Positions 20,758 through 30,356 of a stretch of 64,000 bases of DNA are shown piece after piece. The translations under genes and the position numbers were made by a program. The stretch is from the NCBI RefSeq assembly GCF_009711265.1, contig NZ_WMII01000003.1, forward strand, positions 229,684 through 293,683, read 5' to 3'. Numbering within the stretch: position 1 is the stretch's first letter; each line of letters opens with the position of its first letter. This DNA comes from Paracoccus shanxieyensis (GTDB taxonomy: Bacteria > Pseudomonadota > Alphaproteobacteria > Rhodobacterales > Rhodobacteraceae). The notes under the pieces were generated by a model. It did no database searches, had not been told where the DNA came from, and saw only the letters and a list, made by a program, of their open reading frames with translations.

Positions 20758-21282
20758 ATGAACAGTGAACCACGCATCGTCATGGTGACCGGAGGCGCGC
20801 GGTCGGGCAAGTCTTCCTTGGCGGAATCAATCCTTTGCCGCCATGCGGGCCCGCGCATCTATGTCGCGACGGCGCAGGCATGGGACGATGAAATGACGCA
20901 GCGTATCAAACTGCATCGTGATCGTCGCGATGCGGACTGGACCACCGTCGAAGAGCCGCTGGATCTGCCGGGCGTTTTGCAGCGGACGGACGGGCAGGGC
21001 GCGCGGCTGGTCGATTGCCTGACGCTATGGCTGGCCAATCTGGGCGAGGCGCCGGGGCCTGCGATCGACGCGCTGTGCGCGGTGCTGGAACGTCAGCAAA
21101 GCCCGGTGGTGCTAGTCACGAACGAGCTTGGGCAGGGGATCGTGCCGGAAAACGCCCTTGCGCGCCGCTTCCGCGATCAGCATGGCTTGATGAATCAGGC
21201 CGTCGCCCGGATCGCGGATGAGGTCTGGATGGCGGTCAGCGGTTTGCCCCTGCGTCTGAAACCACAGAAAGAGACAGCGTGA
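20758..21282 (+). CDS. cobU: bifunctional adenosylcobinamide kinase / guanylyltransferase
   Basis: A 174-residue P-loop protein, called CobU in enterics and CobP in the aerobic pathway. It phosphorylates adenosylcobinamide and transfers GMP to give adenosylcobinamide-GDP. The N-terminal TGGARSGKSSLAE P-loop, RIYVATAQAWDDEM and KLHRDRRDADWTTVEEPLDL, containing the histidine expected to carry GMP, are all there. VLVTNELGQGIVPENALARRFRD closes the fold. The stop overlaps the GTG start of cobT by four bases. No cobalamin riboswitch could be seen in the short upstream region. Confidence 0.95.
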   Translation: MNSEPRIVMVTGGARSGKSSLAESILCRHAGPRIYVATAQAWDDEMTQRIKLHRDRRDADWTTVEEPLDLPGVLQRTDGQGARLVDCLTLWLANLGEAPGPAIDALCAVLERQQSPVVLVTNELGQGIVPENALARRFRDQHGLMNQAVARIADEVWMAVSGLPLRLKPQKETA

Positions 21283-22235
21283 AAGAATTCGACGACGCCG
21301 CCGCGACCAAGGCCCGCAACCGTCAGGCAGAACTGACCAAGCCCCCCGGCTCGCTGGGCAGGCTTGAGACTCTGGCCGAATTCATGGCCGGTTGGCAGGG
21401 CAATGCCCGCCCGCGCATCGACCGGGCGCAGGCGCTGGTCTTTGCCGGAAATCACGGCATCACCGCGCAGGGCGTCAACCCGTTCCCGCCCGAGGTGACG
21501 GCGCAGATGGTGGCGAATTTTGAAGCGGGCGGTGCGGCAATCAACCAGCTGTGCCGCGTGGCGGGCGCTGATCTGTCGGTCGTGGCGATGGATCTGGACC
21601 GGCCCACGGCGGATTTCACCCAAGGCATGGCGCTGGAGGTGCCTGACCTGGTCGCCTCGATCCAGACCGGCAAGGATGCCGTCGATCCCGATGCCGATAT
21701 CCTGTTGCTGGGCGAGATGGGCATCGGCAATTCGACCGTGGCCGCGGCGCTGGCGGCGGCGACCTTTGGCGGCACGGCTGCCGATTGGGTCGGCCCCGGC
21801 ACCGGCGCGGATGAAGCGATCATGCAGCGCAAGATCGCGGCCGTCGATGCCGGGTTGAAGCGGCACAAGGGCGCGGCCTCGGCGGCCTCGATCCTTGGCA
21901 GCTATGGCGGGCGCGAACAGGCCGCGATCTGCGGCGCGGTGATCCGCGCGCGCGAATTGGGCATTCCGGTGATTCTGGACGGCTTCATCTGCTGCGCGGC
22001 GGCGGGCGTGCTGATGGTCAATGACCGCAATGCGCTGGATCATTGCCTGATCGGCCATGCCAGCGCCGAACCGGGCCATCGCCGGCTGATCGCGGTGCTG
22101 AAAAAGGAACCCGTGGTCGGGCTGGACATGCGGCTGGGCGAAGGCACGGGCGCAGCGGTGGCGCTGCTGATCCTGCGCGCGGCGCTGGAATGTCACAACG
22201 GCATGGCGACCTTTGCCGAGGCCGGCATTGGCTGA
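21279..22235 (+). CDS. cobT: nicotinate-nucleotide-dimethylbenzimidazole phosphoribosyltransferase
   Basis: A 318-residue CobT (CobU in Pseudomonas nomenclature), which makes alpha-ribazole phosphate from nicotinate mononucleotide and 5,6-dimethylbenzimidazole. KPPGSLGRLETLAEFMA at the N-terminus, FAGNHGITAQGV, LGEMGIGNSTVAAAL and the catalytic Glu in MRLGEGTGAAVAL near the C-terminus are conserved. It starts with GTG at 21279 inside the cobU stop. It is slightly shorter than enteric CobT (about 350). cobS follows and overlaps it. Confidence 0.94.
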   Translation: MKEFDDAAATKARNRQAELTKPPGSLGRLETLAEFMAGWQGNARPRIDRAQALVFAGNHGITAQGVNPFPPEVTAQMVANFEAGGAAINQLCRVAGADLSVVAMDLDRPTADFTQGMALEVPDLVASIQTGKDAVDPDADILLLGEMGIGNSTVAAALAAATFGGTAADWVGPGTGADEAIMQRKIAAVDAGLKRHKGAASAASILGSYGGREQAAICGAVIRARELGIPVILDGFICCAAAGVLMVNDRNALDHCLIGHASAEPGHRRLIAVLKKEPVVGLDMRLGEGTGAAVALLILRAALECHNGMATFAEAGIG

Positions 22236-22965
22236 ACCGTTGCGCGATGTCGCGACGGCGCTGATCTGGCTGACGCGCCTGCCGCTGCGCGCTGTCGTCC
22301 CCGTGCCGCTGGCGCGGGCGGTCTGGGCCTTTCCCGTGGTCGGACTGGTCGTGGGCATGTGCGGCGCGGCAGTGCTTTGGGCCGCGCAGGCCGTGGCCCT
22401 GCCGCCGCTGACCGCCGCATTTCTGGCGCTTGCCGCCATGGCCATGGTCACGGGCGCGCTGCATGAGGACGGTCTGGCCGATTACGCTGATGGCTGCGGC
22501 GGCACCACCCGAGCCCGCGCGCTGGAGATCATGCGCGACGCCCGCATCGGCAGTTACGGTGTCCTGGCATTGCTGCTGGTCGTCGCCATCAAGGCCTCGG
22601 CGCTGTCGGGGCTGGGGATCGCGGCGCTGATCGGTGCGGCGGCGGTCTCTCGGGCGGGGATGGCTGCGGGGCTGCGCTGGTTGCCGCCCGCGCGTGCCGA
22701 TGGGCTGGGACGACAGGCCGGACGACCCGATGCGGGGCGGGTCTGGCTTGCGCTGGGGCTGGGGGCGGCGCTGCTGCTGCCCTGCGGGTTTGCTCCCGCG
22801 CTGGCGGGCATTGCGGCCTGCGGCGTCGCGCAGCTTATGATCGCCCGCCATGCCCTGCGGCGTCTGGGCGGCCAGACCGGCGACGTGCTGGGGGCCATGC
22901 AGCAACTGGGCGAAGCGGCCACCATACTGGCGCTTTCAGCGGCCATGGGCGGCGGCGCTGCTTGA
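22213..22965 (+). CDS. cobS: adenosylcobinamide-GDP ribazoletransferase
   Basis: A 250-residue polytopic membrane protein (CobS, CobV in the aerobic pathway) that joins adenosylcobinamide-GDP with alpha-ribazole to complete the cobalamin nucleotide loop. The characteristic WLTRLPL near the N-terminus and the metal-binding ALHEDGLADYADGCGG with RALEIMRDARIGSYG are clear. The start is a TTG, either at 22213 or at 22228. Both lie inside the end of cobT, so translational coupling is likely. With cobU and cobT it forms a compact late-cobalamin module. Confidence 0.93.
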   Translation: MPRPALAEPLRDVATALIWLTRLPLRAVVPVPLARAVWAFPVVGLVVGMCGAAVLWAAQAVALPPLTAAFLALAAMAMVTGALHEDGLADYADGCGGTTRARALEIMRDARIGSYGVLALLLVVAIKASALSGLGIAALIGAAAVSRAGMAAGLRWLPPARADGLGRQAGRPDAGRVWLALGLGAALLLPCGFAPALAGIAACGVAQLMIARHALRRLGGQTGDVLGAMQQLGEAATILALSAAMGGGAA

Positions 22966-23065
22966 CGGAATCAACCGAACCTTCATAAATTTCTTCTATG
23001 AGAATGACCGGGTGAACCGGCGGGCCGTTTGGAAGAGGGCGGCCTAGGAAAGGGAGGAGATCACT

Positions 23066-23686
23066 ATGGGTGCCCTGCTGGGCCTGTCGCGCGGCATCGA
23101 CCGCGTCAATTCCGCTGTGGGTCGGGCCGTGACATGGCTGATCCTGCTTGCCGTTCTGGTCAGCGCCGGGAATGCGGTGATCCGCAAGGTGATGAACACC
23201 TCATCCAACGCCTGGCTTGAGATGCAATGGTATCTTTACGGGGCGGCTTTCCTTGGCGCTGCGGCCTATACGCTGAAGGAAAACGAACATATCCGCATCG
23301 ACATCATCTATGGCATGTGGAGCCGCAGGCGGCAGCACTGGATCGACCTGATCGGCCATGTGCTGTTCCTGATGCCCTTTGTCACGCTGATGATCTGGTT
23401 CCTGTGGCCATGGGTCATGCGCAGCTATTACAGCGGCGAGGTGTCGAACAATGCGGGCGGGCTGAAGCTCTGGCCCGCCAAGGCCATGCTGCTGGTCGGC
23501 TTCATCATGCTGTTCTTTCAGGGCATTTCCGAGATCGTGAAGAAGATCGCGGTGATGCGCGGCATCATCCCGGATCCCAATCCCTTCGTCTCGGCCCATG
23601 CCGCCGCCGCGCTGGAAGGGGAAGCGATGGCCAAGAACATGGAAGCCGCGATGGCCGACGACACCCATGCGGAGACGCGCAAATGA
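23066..23686 (+). CDS. TRAP transporter small permease (DctQ type)
   Basis: A 206-residue membrane protein with four hydrophobic segments, starting MGALLGLSRGIDRVNSAVG. LEMQWYLYGAAFLGAAAYTLKENEHIRID is the DctQ signature in which the small subunit shows a conserved W and the E-H-I-R-D stretch. It ends in a charged tail rich in Ala, Glu and Met. GGGAGGAG stands before the ATG. The stop overlaps the start of the large permease (AAATGATG). It works with DctM and a periplasmic binding protein in Na+-driven solute uptake. Confidence 0.9.
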   Translation: MGALLGLSRGIDRVNSAVGRAVTWLILLAVLVSAGNAVIRKVMNTSSNAWLEMQWYLYGAAFLGAAAYTLKENEHIRIDIIYGMWSRRRQHWIDLIGHVLFLMPFVTLMIWFLWPWVMRSYYSGEVSNNAGGLKLWPAKAMLLVGFIMLFFQGISEIVKKIAVMRGIIPDPNPFVSAHAAAALEGEAMAKNMEAAMADDTHAETRK

Positions 23687-25533
23687 TGGTCTTCCTTGCC
23701 GAGAACATGGCGCCGATCATGTTCGCATCCCTGGTGATGTTTCTGCTGTTTGGCTATCCCGTGGCCTTTGCGCTGGCCGCGAACGGGCTTTTGTTCTTTG
23801 TCATCGGGGTCGAGCTTGCGCCGCTGTCGGGTGGCAATATCAACCTGTCATGGCCCTTGCTGAACGCCATGCCCGAACGGTTATGGGGGGTGATGTCGAA
23901 TGAGACATTGCTGGCCATTCCCTTCTTTACCTTCATGGGCATCGTGCTGGAGAAATCCGGCATGGCCGAGGATCTGCTGGACACGATCGGCCAGTTGTTC
24001 GGCCCGATCCGCGGCGGTCTGGCCTATGCGGTCATCATCGTCGGCGCATTGCTGGCCGCGACCACCGGCGTCGTGGCGGCCTCGGTCATTGCGATGGGGC
24101 TGATCTCGCTGCCGATCATGCTGCGCTATGGCTATGACCGGCGCATCGCGTCGGGGACCATCGCGGCCTCGGGGACGCTGGCGCAGATCATTCCGCCTTC
24201 GCTGGTGCTGATCGTGCTGGCCGACCAGCTGGGCCGTTCGGTCGGCGACATGTACAAGGGCGCGCTGATCCCCGGCCTGATCCTGACCGGGCTGTATATC
24301 GCCTATATCTTCCTGACCTCGATCTTTCGTCCGCATCTGGTCCCGGCCTTGCCGAAAGAGGCGCGGACGCTGGGATCCGGCGTCACATCGCTGTTCGTGG
24401 CGCTGGCGGCGACGGGGGTGCTGGGCTGGCTGGCATTCCGCTGGCTGTATCCGACGCATGGCAAGGATGCCGACATCCTTGCGCCCGCGCTGGCCGTGAT
24501 CGTGATCTATGTCGTGGCGCTGCTGGATCGGGGGATGAAGACCAACGTCATGTCACGGCTGGCGCAGCAGGTCATCATCGTGCTGATCCCGCCGCTGGCG
24601 CTGATCTTTCTGGTGCTGGGCACGATCTTTCTGGGCATCGCCACCCCGACCGAAGGCGGCGCCATGGGCGCGGTCGGCGCGCTGCTGCTGGCAGCCATCA
24701 AGGGGCGGCTGAATTACAACGTGATCCGTCAGGCGCTTCTGGCCACCACGCGGCTGTCGGCCTTCGTGATGTTCATCCTGATCGGCGCGCGGGTGTTTTC
24801 GCTGACCTTCTATGGCGTGAACGGGCATATCTGGGTCGAACATCTGCTGACCTCGTTGCCGGGCGGCGAATATGGCTTCCTGATCGCAGTGTCGGTGCTG
24901 GTCTTCCTGCTGGCCTTCTTTCTGGACTTCTTTGAGCTGGCCTTCATCATCGTGCCGCTTCTGGCCCCTGCGGCCGAGGCGATGGGCATCGACCTGATCT
25001 GGTTCGGCGTGCTGCTGGGCGTGAACATGCAGACCAGTTTCATGCACCCGCCTTTCGGCTTTTCGCTGTTCTTCCTGCGATCGGTGGCGCCGCGGTCGCC
25101 CTATCAGGACAAGGTGACGGGACTGACAATGCAGCCCGTGACGACGGGGCAGATCTATTGGGGCGCGGTGCCCTATGTCTGCATCCAGCTTGTCATGGTG
25201 GGCATCGTCATGGCGTTTCCGGGGCTGGTCATGCATTACAAGGGACCGGCTATCGATACGACCAACATGACGTTCGAGATCCCGGCCACCGGCGGTCTGG
25301 GCGGTCTTGGCGGGCTTGGCGATCCCTTCGGGGCCGCGCCTGCGGGCGATGGCGGTCTGGGGGGGCTGGGCGGTCTGGGTGGTGTGCCGGATTTCGGCGG
25401 CACCGCACCGGCCAGCCTCGCGACCCCTGACGCCACGACCCCTGACGCAGCCCCTGCGGCTCCGGCGGCAGGTGGGTTCGACCCGCTCTCCGGCCCGCCG
25501 CCGGGGCTTGAGGCACCGCCCGCCAATCCGTAA
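23683..25533 (+). CDS. TRAP transporter large permease (DctM type) with glycine-rich C-terminal tail
   Basis: A 616-residue membrane protein, much longer than ordinary DctM (about 430-450). Helical-hairpin regions such as ALLAATTGVVAASVIAMGLISLP and TIAASGTLAQIIPPSLVL mark the transport core. IFLGIATPTEGGAMGAVGALLLA is the second such motif. From about residue 535 the protein becomes low in complexity: repeated GGLGGLGGLGD, then an Ala/Pro/Thr-rich stretch to the C-terminus. This tail has no membrane segment. The start overlaps the dctQ stop. The longer open frame upstream is a shadow of dctQ. The binding-protein gene lies downstream on the opposite strand. Confidence 0.9.
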   Translation: MMVFLAENMAPIMFASLVMFLLFGYPVAFALAANGLLFFVIGVELAPLSGGNINLSWPLLNAMPERLWGVMSNETLLAIPFFTFMGIVLEKSGMAEDLLDTIGQLFGPIRGGLAYAVIIVGALLAATTGVVAASVIAMGLISLPIMLRYGYDRRIASGTIAASGTLAQIIPPSLVLIVLADQLGRSVGDMYKGALIPGLILTGLYIAYIFLTSIFRPHLVPALPKEARTLGSGVTSLFVALAATGVLGWLAFRWLYPTHGKDADILAPALAVIVIYVVALLDRGMKTNVMSRLAQQVIIVLIPPLALIFLVLGTIFLGIATPTEGGAMGAVGALLLAAIKGRLNYNVIRQALLATTRLSAFVMFILIGARVFSLTFYGVNGHIWVEHLLTSLPGGEYGFLIAVSVLVFLLAFFLDFFELAFIIVPLLAPAAEAMGIDLIWFGVLLGVNMQTSFMHPPFGFSLFFLRSVAPRSPYQDKVTGLTMQPVTTGQIYWGAVPYVCIQLVMVGIVMAFPGLVMHYKGPAIDTTNMTFEIPATGGLGGLGGLGDPFGAAPAGDGGLGGLGGLGGVPDFGGTAPASLATPDATTPDAAPAAPAAGGFDPLSGPPPGLEAPPANP

Positions 25534-25535
25534 CG

Positions 25536-25568
25536 AAAAAGGCCGCCGCGAGGGTTCTCGCGGCGGCC
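25536..25568 (-). terminator. intrinsic terminator for the TRAP binding-protein gene
   Basis: GGCCGCCGCGAG at 25541-25552 pairs perfectly with CTCGCGGCGGCC at 25557-25568 around GGTT. Read on the reverse strand it is followed by TTTTT, so it terminates dctP. It could also block transcription arriving from dctM on the forward strand. Confidence 0.85.
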
Positions 25569-25587
25569 ATATCCTGATCCGGGCAGC

Positions 25588-26871
<1,284 letters not shown>

Positions 26872-26910
26872 CTATACTGGCTGCGGTTCGGACCTAACGG
26901 GGGACAAGGG

Positions 26911-27375
26911 ATGCGCTGTCCATTCTGCGGAAATGTGGACACCCAGGTGAAGGATTCGCGTCCTGCCGAAGATAACGTCGCCATCCGGCGCAGGCGGTTC
27001 TGCCCGGCCTGCGGCGGCCGGTTCACCACCTATGAGCGCGTGCAGCTGCGCGATCTGGTCGTGGTCAAAAGCTCGGGCCGGCGCGAGGATTTCGACCGGG
27101 CCAAGCTGGAACGCTCGATCCGCATCGCCATGCAGAAGCGTCCGCTTGAACCCGAGCGTGTGGATCAGATGATTTCGGGCATCGTGCGGCGGCTGGAAAG
27201 CATGGGCGATACCGATGTGCCCTCGAAGGTGATCGGCGAGATCGTGATGGAGACGCTGGCGCGGATCGACACGGTGTCCTATGTGCGTTTTGCCAGCGTT
27301 TACAAGAACTTCCAGGCGGCGGACGATTTCGACAAATTCGTCTCGGAGCTGCGCCCCGGCACCGTGGGCGAGTGA
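26911..27375 (+). CDS. nrdR: transcriptional repressor NrdR
   Basis: A 154-residue ribonucleotide-reductase regulator. The N-terminal zinc ribbon [17 protein letters not shown]...[14 protein letters not shown] supplies four cysteines. An ATP-cone follows ([21 protein letters not shown] to [10 protein letters not shown]), which senses ATP/dATP. It represses nrd operons through NrdR boxes. The ATG at 26911 is fixed by the family N-terminus and has GGGGGACAAGGG upstream. It overlaps ribD by four bases (GTGA), the conserved nrdR-ribD arrangement of proteobacteria. Confidence 0.96.
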   Translation: MRCPFCGNVDTQVKDSRPAEDNVAIRRRRFCPACGGRFTTYERVQLRDLVVVKSSGRREDFDRAKLERSIRIAMQKRPLEPERVDQMISGIVRRLESMGDTDVPSKVIGEIVMETLARIDTVSYVRFASVYKNFQAADDFDKFVSELRPGTVGE

Positions 27376-28367
27376 GCGATCTGCGGCACATGGATCACGC
27401 GCTGGGTCTGGCCCGGCGCGGGCTGGGCAATACCTGGCCCAATCCCGCCGTGGGTTGCGTGATCGTCAAGGACGGCCGCGTCGTCGGGCGCGGCTGGACC
27501 CAGCCCGGCGGTCGCCCCCATGCCGAGGTCCGGGCCTTGGCACAGGCCGGGCCGGCCGCACGCGGGGCCACGGCCTATGTCACGCTGGAGCCCTGTTCGC
27601 ATCATGGCAAGACCCCGCCCTGCGCCGAGGCGCTGATTGCGGCGGGCATTGCCACGGTCGTCAGCGCGATGACCGATCCCGACCCGCGCGTGTCGGGCCG
27701 CGGCCACGCCATGCTGCGCGCCGCCGGGATCACGGTGATCGAAGGCATCCGCGAGACGCAGGCCCGCGCCCAGCAGCAGGGTTTTCTGATGCGCGAGGCG
27801 CAAGGCCGCCCGATGCTGACGCTGAAGCTGGCGACCAGTTTCGACGGGCGCATTGCCACGGCCAGCGGCGAAAGCCGGTGGATCACCGGCCCCGAGGCGC
27901 GCCACCATGTCCACGCGCTGCGGCTTGCGCATGATGCCGTCATGGTGGGCGGCGGCACGGCGCGCGCCGACCGTCCGGGGCTGAATGTCCGTGGCTTTGG
28001 CGTGGTTCGCCAGCCGGTGCGGGTGGTCGTATCGGGCCAGCCCCTGCCTGATCTGCCGGTGGAAAGCGCCACGCACGGCCCCTTGTGGCAGGTTTCGGGC
28101 GATGTCGCCGATGTCATGGCACAACTGGGCGCGCGGGGGCTGACGCGCGTTTTTTGCGAAGGCGGCGGCATTCTGGCCGCCAGCCTTTTGCGCGCAGGGC
28201 TGGTCGATCAACTGGTCGGATATACGGCGGGGGTGGCGATCGGCGGTGACGGCCGCGCGGCCATTGGTCCCATCGGCTTGCAACATCTGGCAGATGCCGG
28301 GCGTTTTCACTTGCTGGAAACGCGACGCATCGGCGGCGATCTGTTTCATCGCTGGCAGCGCGCCTAG
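27372..28367 (+). CDS. ribD: bifunctional diaminohydroxyphosphoribosylaminopyrimidine deaminase / reductase
   Basis: A 331-residue RibD catalysing the second and third steps of riboflavin synthesis. The deaminase domain has the zinc site PHAEVRAL (about residue 50) and [13 protein letters not shown] (about 73-85). The reductase domain begins near [23 protein letters not shown] and contains [15 protein letters not shown]. The start is GTG inside the nrdR stop. The TAG stop overlaps, within a single CTAG, the stop codon of the convergent kpsC gene, which marks the join between the riboflavin operon and the capsule block. Confidence 0.95.
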   Translation: MSDLRHMDHALGLARRGLGNTWPNPAVGCVIVKDGRVVGRGWTQPGGRPHAEVRALAQAGPAARGATAYVTLEPCSHHGKTPPCAEALIAAGIATVVSAMTDPDPRVSGRGHAMLRAAGITVIEGIRETQARAQQQGFLMREAQGRPMLTLKLATSFDGRIATASGESRWITGPEARHHVHALRLAHDAVMVGGGTARADRPGLNVRGFGVVRQPVRVVVSGQPLPDLPVESATHGPLWQVSGDVADVMAQLGARGLTRVFCEGGGILAASLLRAGLVDQLVGYTAGVAIGGDGRAAIGPIGLQHLADAGRFHLLETRRIGGDLFHRWQRA

Positions 28368-30352
28368 CGCCGCCACAGCCATGAATGCCCCGACAGCAGC
28401 CCCTGCGCCTTGGCCAGCAGACGGTTGGGCAGCCCGCCCCGCGCCGTAAAGGCCGGATCGGCCAGCCGCTCCAGCGCAACTTCCGGCGGGCAGGGCAGAC
28501 GGCTGACCGGATCGAAATAGCGGGGATAGTCGATCAGGGCCGCATGGATCAGCCGGGCCAGATCCGCCTGCACCCGGCGCCGTTCGGGCACGCGGCCAAG
28601 ATCACGCGTCAACCCCCAGCCCGCATAGAACGGCGCGCCCAGCACGGTGACCGGCACCCCGCGCATCAGGGCCTCGAACCCCATGGTCGAGGTCATGGTC
28701 CACAGCGCATCGACCTGCGCCATCAGCGCGGCGGCGCTGGTATGCCGCGCCACGATATCGGCCAGTTCGCGCAGATCCGCATCCGCGATCTGGCCGGGAC
28801 GCAGGCCCGCCTCGACATCCGGATGGGGCTTGTAGATCAGCACGGCGCCGGGGTTTTCGGCACGGACACGGCGCAGCAGGGCAAGGTTCGTGCGCTCGGC
28901 CCCCGCGCCAAGCCGGATCGAGGCATCGTCTTCGACCTGCCCCGGCACAAGGATCCGGTGGCCTTGCGGCAGGTCCGGCGCATTGCCCGAAAGGTTGTAT
29001 TTGGTGACACCGGCGGCGATCAGCGAGGCGGATAAGGCCTGCGCGCGGCTGGCCCCGCCCGGCGGCAAGGGCTGCGCCATGATCCGCTCAAAGCGGCTTT
29101 CGCGGGTCGGGTCGTAATAGATGCCCAGATCATCGGCCACCAGCGACAGGGGCGGTACCAGCGCTGCACCCAGACCGCGCGAGCGGATGAAGCCGTCCTC
29201 GACCCGCAAGGCGCCGGGGGCCTCGGTCGCGCGATTGGCCCAGGCCAGCGTGGCCCCCGCAGGCGCGTCGGTGAACCGCACGCCGCGACCATTGCCGAAG
29301 GCGCGGCTGATAAAGGGACGTTTCCACAGCCGCATGCCATAGGCCAGATGCCCGGCATGGTCCTGCCGCCATGCCCGGGCCTCGGCCTCGATCTGGCGCA
29401 GGGCACCTTCGAAATCGGTCAGGCGGTCGCGGCAAGGATCATACCAAGTGGGGGCAAGCAGGTGGCTGGCGGCAAACAGCGCATGGATGCTGCGCGGCTG
29501 CCTGCACGCAAACCCGTGCTGATCGTCCGACAGGCCCCAGCCCGCATAGAAGGGCTGGCCAAAGATGCGCGGGCAGTGACCTGTCAGCATCGCCTCATAT
29601 CCCAGTTGCGACGACATGACATAGACGCGGCTGGCCCTGCGAAGCAGGGCCCATGGCGAGACCGGCGTGTCGCAGAACTGGTCCTGAGGGCGCAGGTCGG
29701 CGGCGGTGAAATGACCGCCGCGCAGGCCGGCCGTGGTTTCGGGATGGGTGCGGATGACGATGCGCGCACCGGGGTTTTCGTCCCGCGCGGCCTGCAGCAT
29801 CGCCAGAAAATCACCCCGCGTCGCCCCCAGCAGCGAGGCGTCGCCGCGCGTCTGGTCGATGACCAGCACGAAGCCGGGTTCCGGCGGCGCGACCTTGGGC
29901 AGATGGGCGCTGTATTTTGAGATATCCGCCGCGATCAGCCGTGCCATTGCCTGCCGCGCATCGTCCTGCAGCGCGGCGGCCTTGGGTGAGGCGATCAGTT
30001 GCTCCAGCAGCGACGGGTGGTCGGGACGAAAATGCAGGCCATGCGGATCAAGGATCAGACCGATCGGCCCCCTGCGGCCAAGTCCTGCGGCGCGACCGGG
30101 CAGGACCGAGCGCATGAAGCCATCCTCGACCCGCAGGATGCTGGCACCGCTGCGTCTGGCCATCGCCTCGCCGCGATGGGCGGTGGGGCTTGCGCCCCAG
30201 ATGCCGATCCAGTCATCCGCGCCGGGACGGCCGATGACGGGCTGCCAGCCCGCAAGCGTCATGATGCGGCGGATGCGCGGGCGGGTGAAAAAACCGCCGT
30301 TGAAAACGAAAAGCCGCCGGGATGTTCCGGCGGCTTTGGTCGTGTGATCCAT
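28364..30352 (-). CDS. kpsC: capsule beta-Kdo transferase KpsC (two-domain)
   Basis: A 662-residue protein with two homologous glycosyltransferase modules. The first contains LFVFNGGFFTRPRIRRI, GIWGASPTAHRGEAMARR and RVEDGFMRSV. The second repeats the pattern with RVEDGFIRSRGLG. Each module has the Y-x-x-Q/H-P/H-D and GAPFYAGWG/GQPFYAGWG blocks. KpsC adds alternating beta-Kdo residues that form the linker between phosphatidylglycerol and group 2 capsular polysaccharide, working after KpsS. It starts 4 bp after the stop of the OPX gene without its own good ribosome-binding site, suggesting coupled translation. A terminator-like hairpin lies inside its first codons. Confidence 0.9.
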   Translation of the reverse strand: MDHTTKAAGTSRRLFVFNGGFFTRPRIRRIMTLAGWQPVIGRPGADDWIGIWGASPTAHRGEAMARRSGASILRVEDGFMRSVLPGRAAGLGRRGPIGLILDPHGLHFRPDHPSLLEQLIASPKAAALQDDARQAMARLIAADISKYSAHLPKVAPPEPGFVLVIDQTRGDASLLGATRGDFLAMLQAARDENPGARIVIRTHPETTAGLRGGHFTAADLRPQDQFCDTPVSPWALLRRASRVYVMSSQLGYEAMLTGHCPRIFGQPFYAGWGLSDDQHGFACRQPRSIHALFAASHLLAPTWYDPCRDRLTDFEGALRQIEAEARAWRQDHAGHLAYGMRLWKRPFISRAFGNGRGVRFTDAPAGATLAWANRATEAPGALRVEDGFIRSRGLGAALVPPLSLVADDLGIYYDPTRESRFERIMAQPLPPGGASRAQALSASLIAAGVTKYNLSGNAPDLPQGHRILVPGQVEDDASIRLGAGAERTNLALLRRVRAENPGAVLIYKPHPDVEAGLRPGQIADADLRELADIVARHTSAAALMAQVDALWTMTSTMGFEALMRGVPVTVLGAPFYAGWGLTRDLGRVPERRRVQADLARLIHAALIDYPRYFDPVSRLPCPPEVALERLADPAFTARGGLPNRLLAKAQGLLSGHSWLWRR
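30306..30336 (-). terminator. terminator-like hairpin within the 5' end of kpsC
   Basis: AAGCCGCCGG at 30311-30320 pairs with CCGGCGGCTT at 30327-30336 around a six-base loop. On the reverse strand the stem is followed by TTTTCGTTTTC. It lies just after the stop of the OPX gene but inside codons of kpsC (residues about 6-16). It could terminate part of the transcripts (attenuation) or merely be tolerated during coupled translation. Confidence 0.5.
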
Positions 30353-30356
30353 GCGC

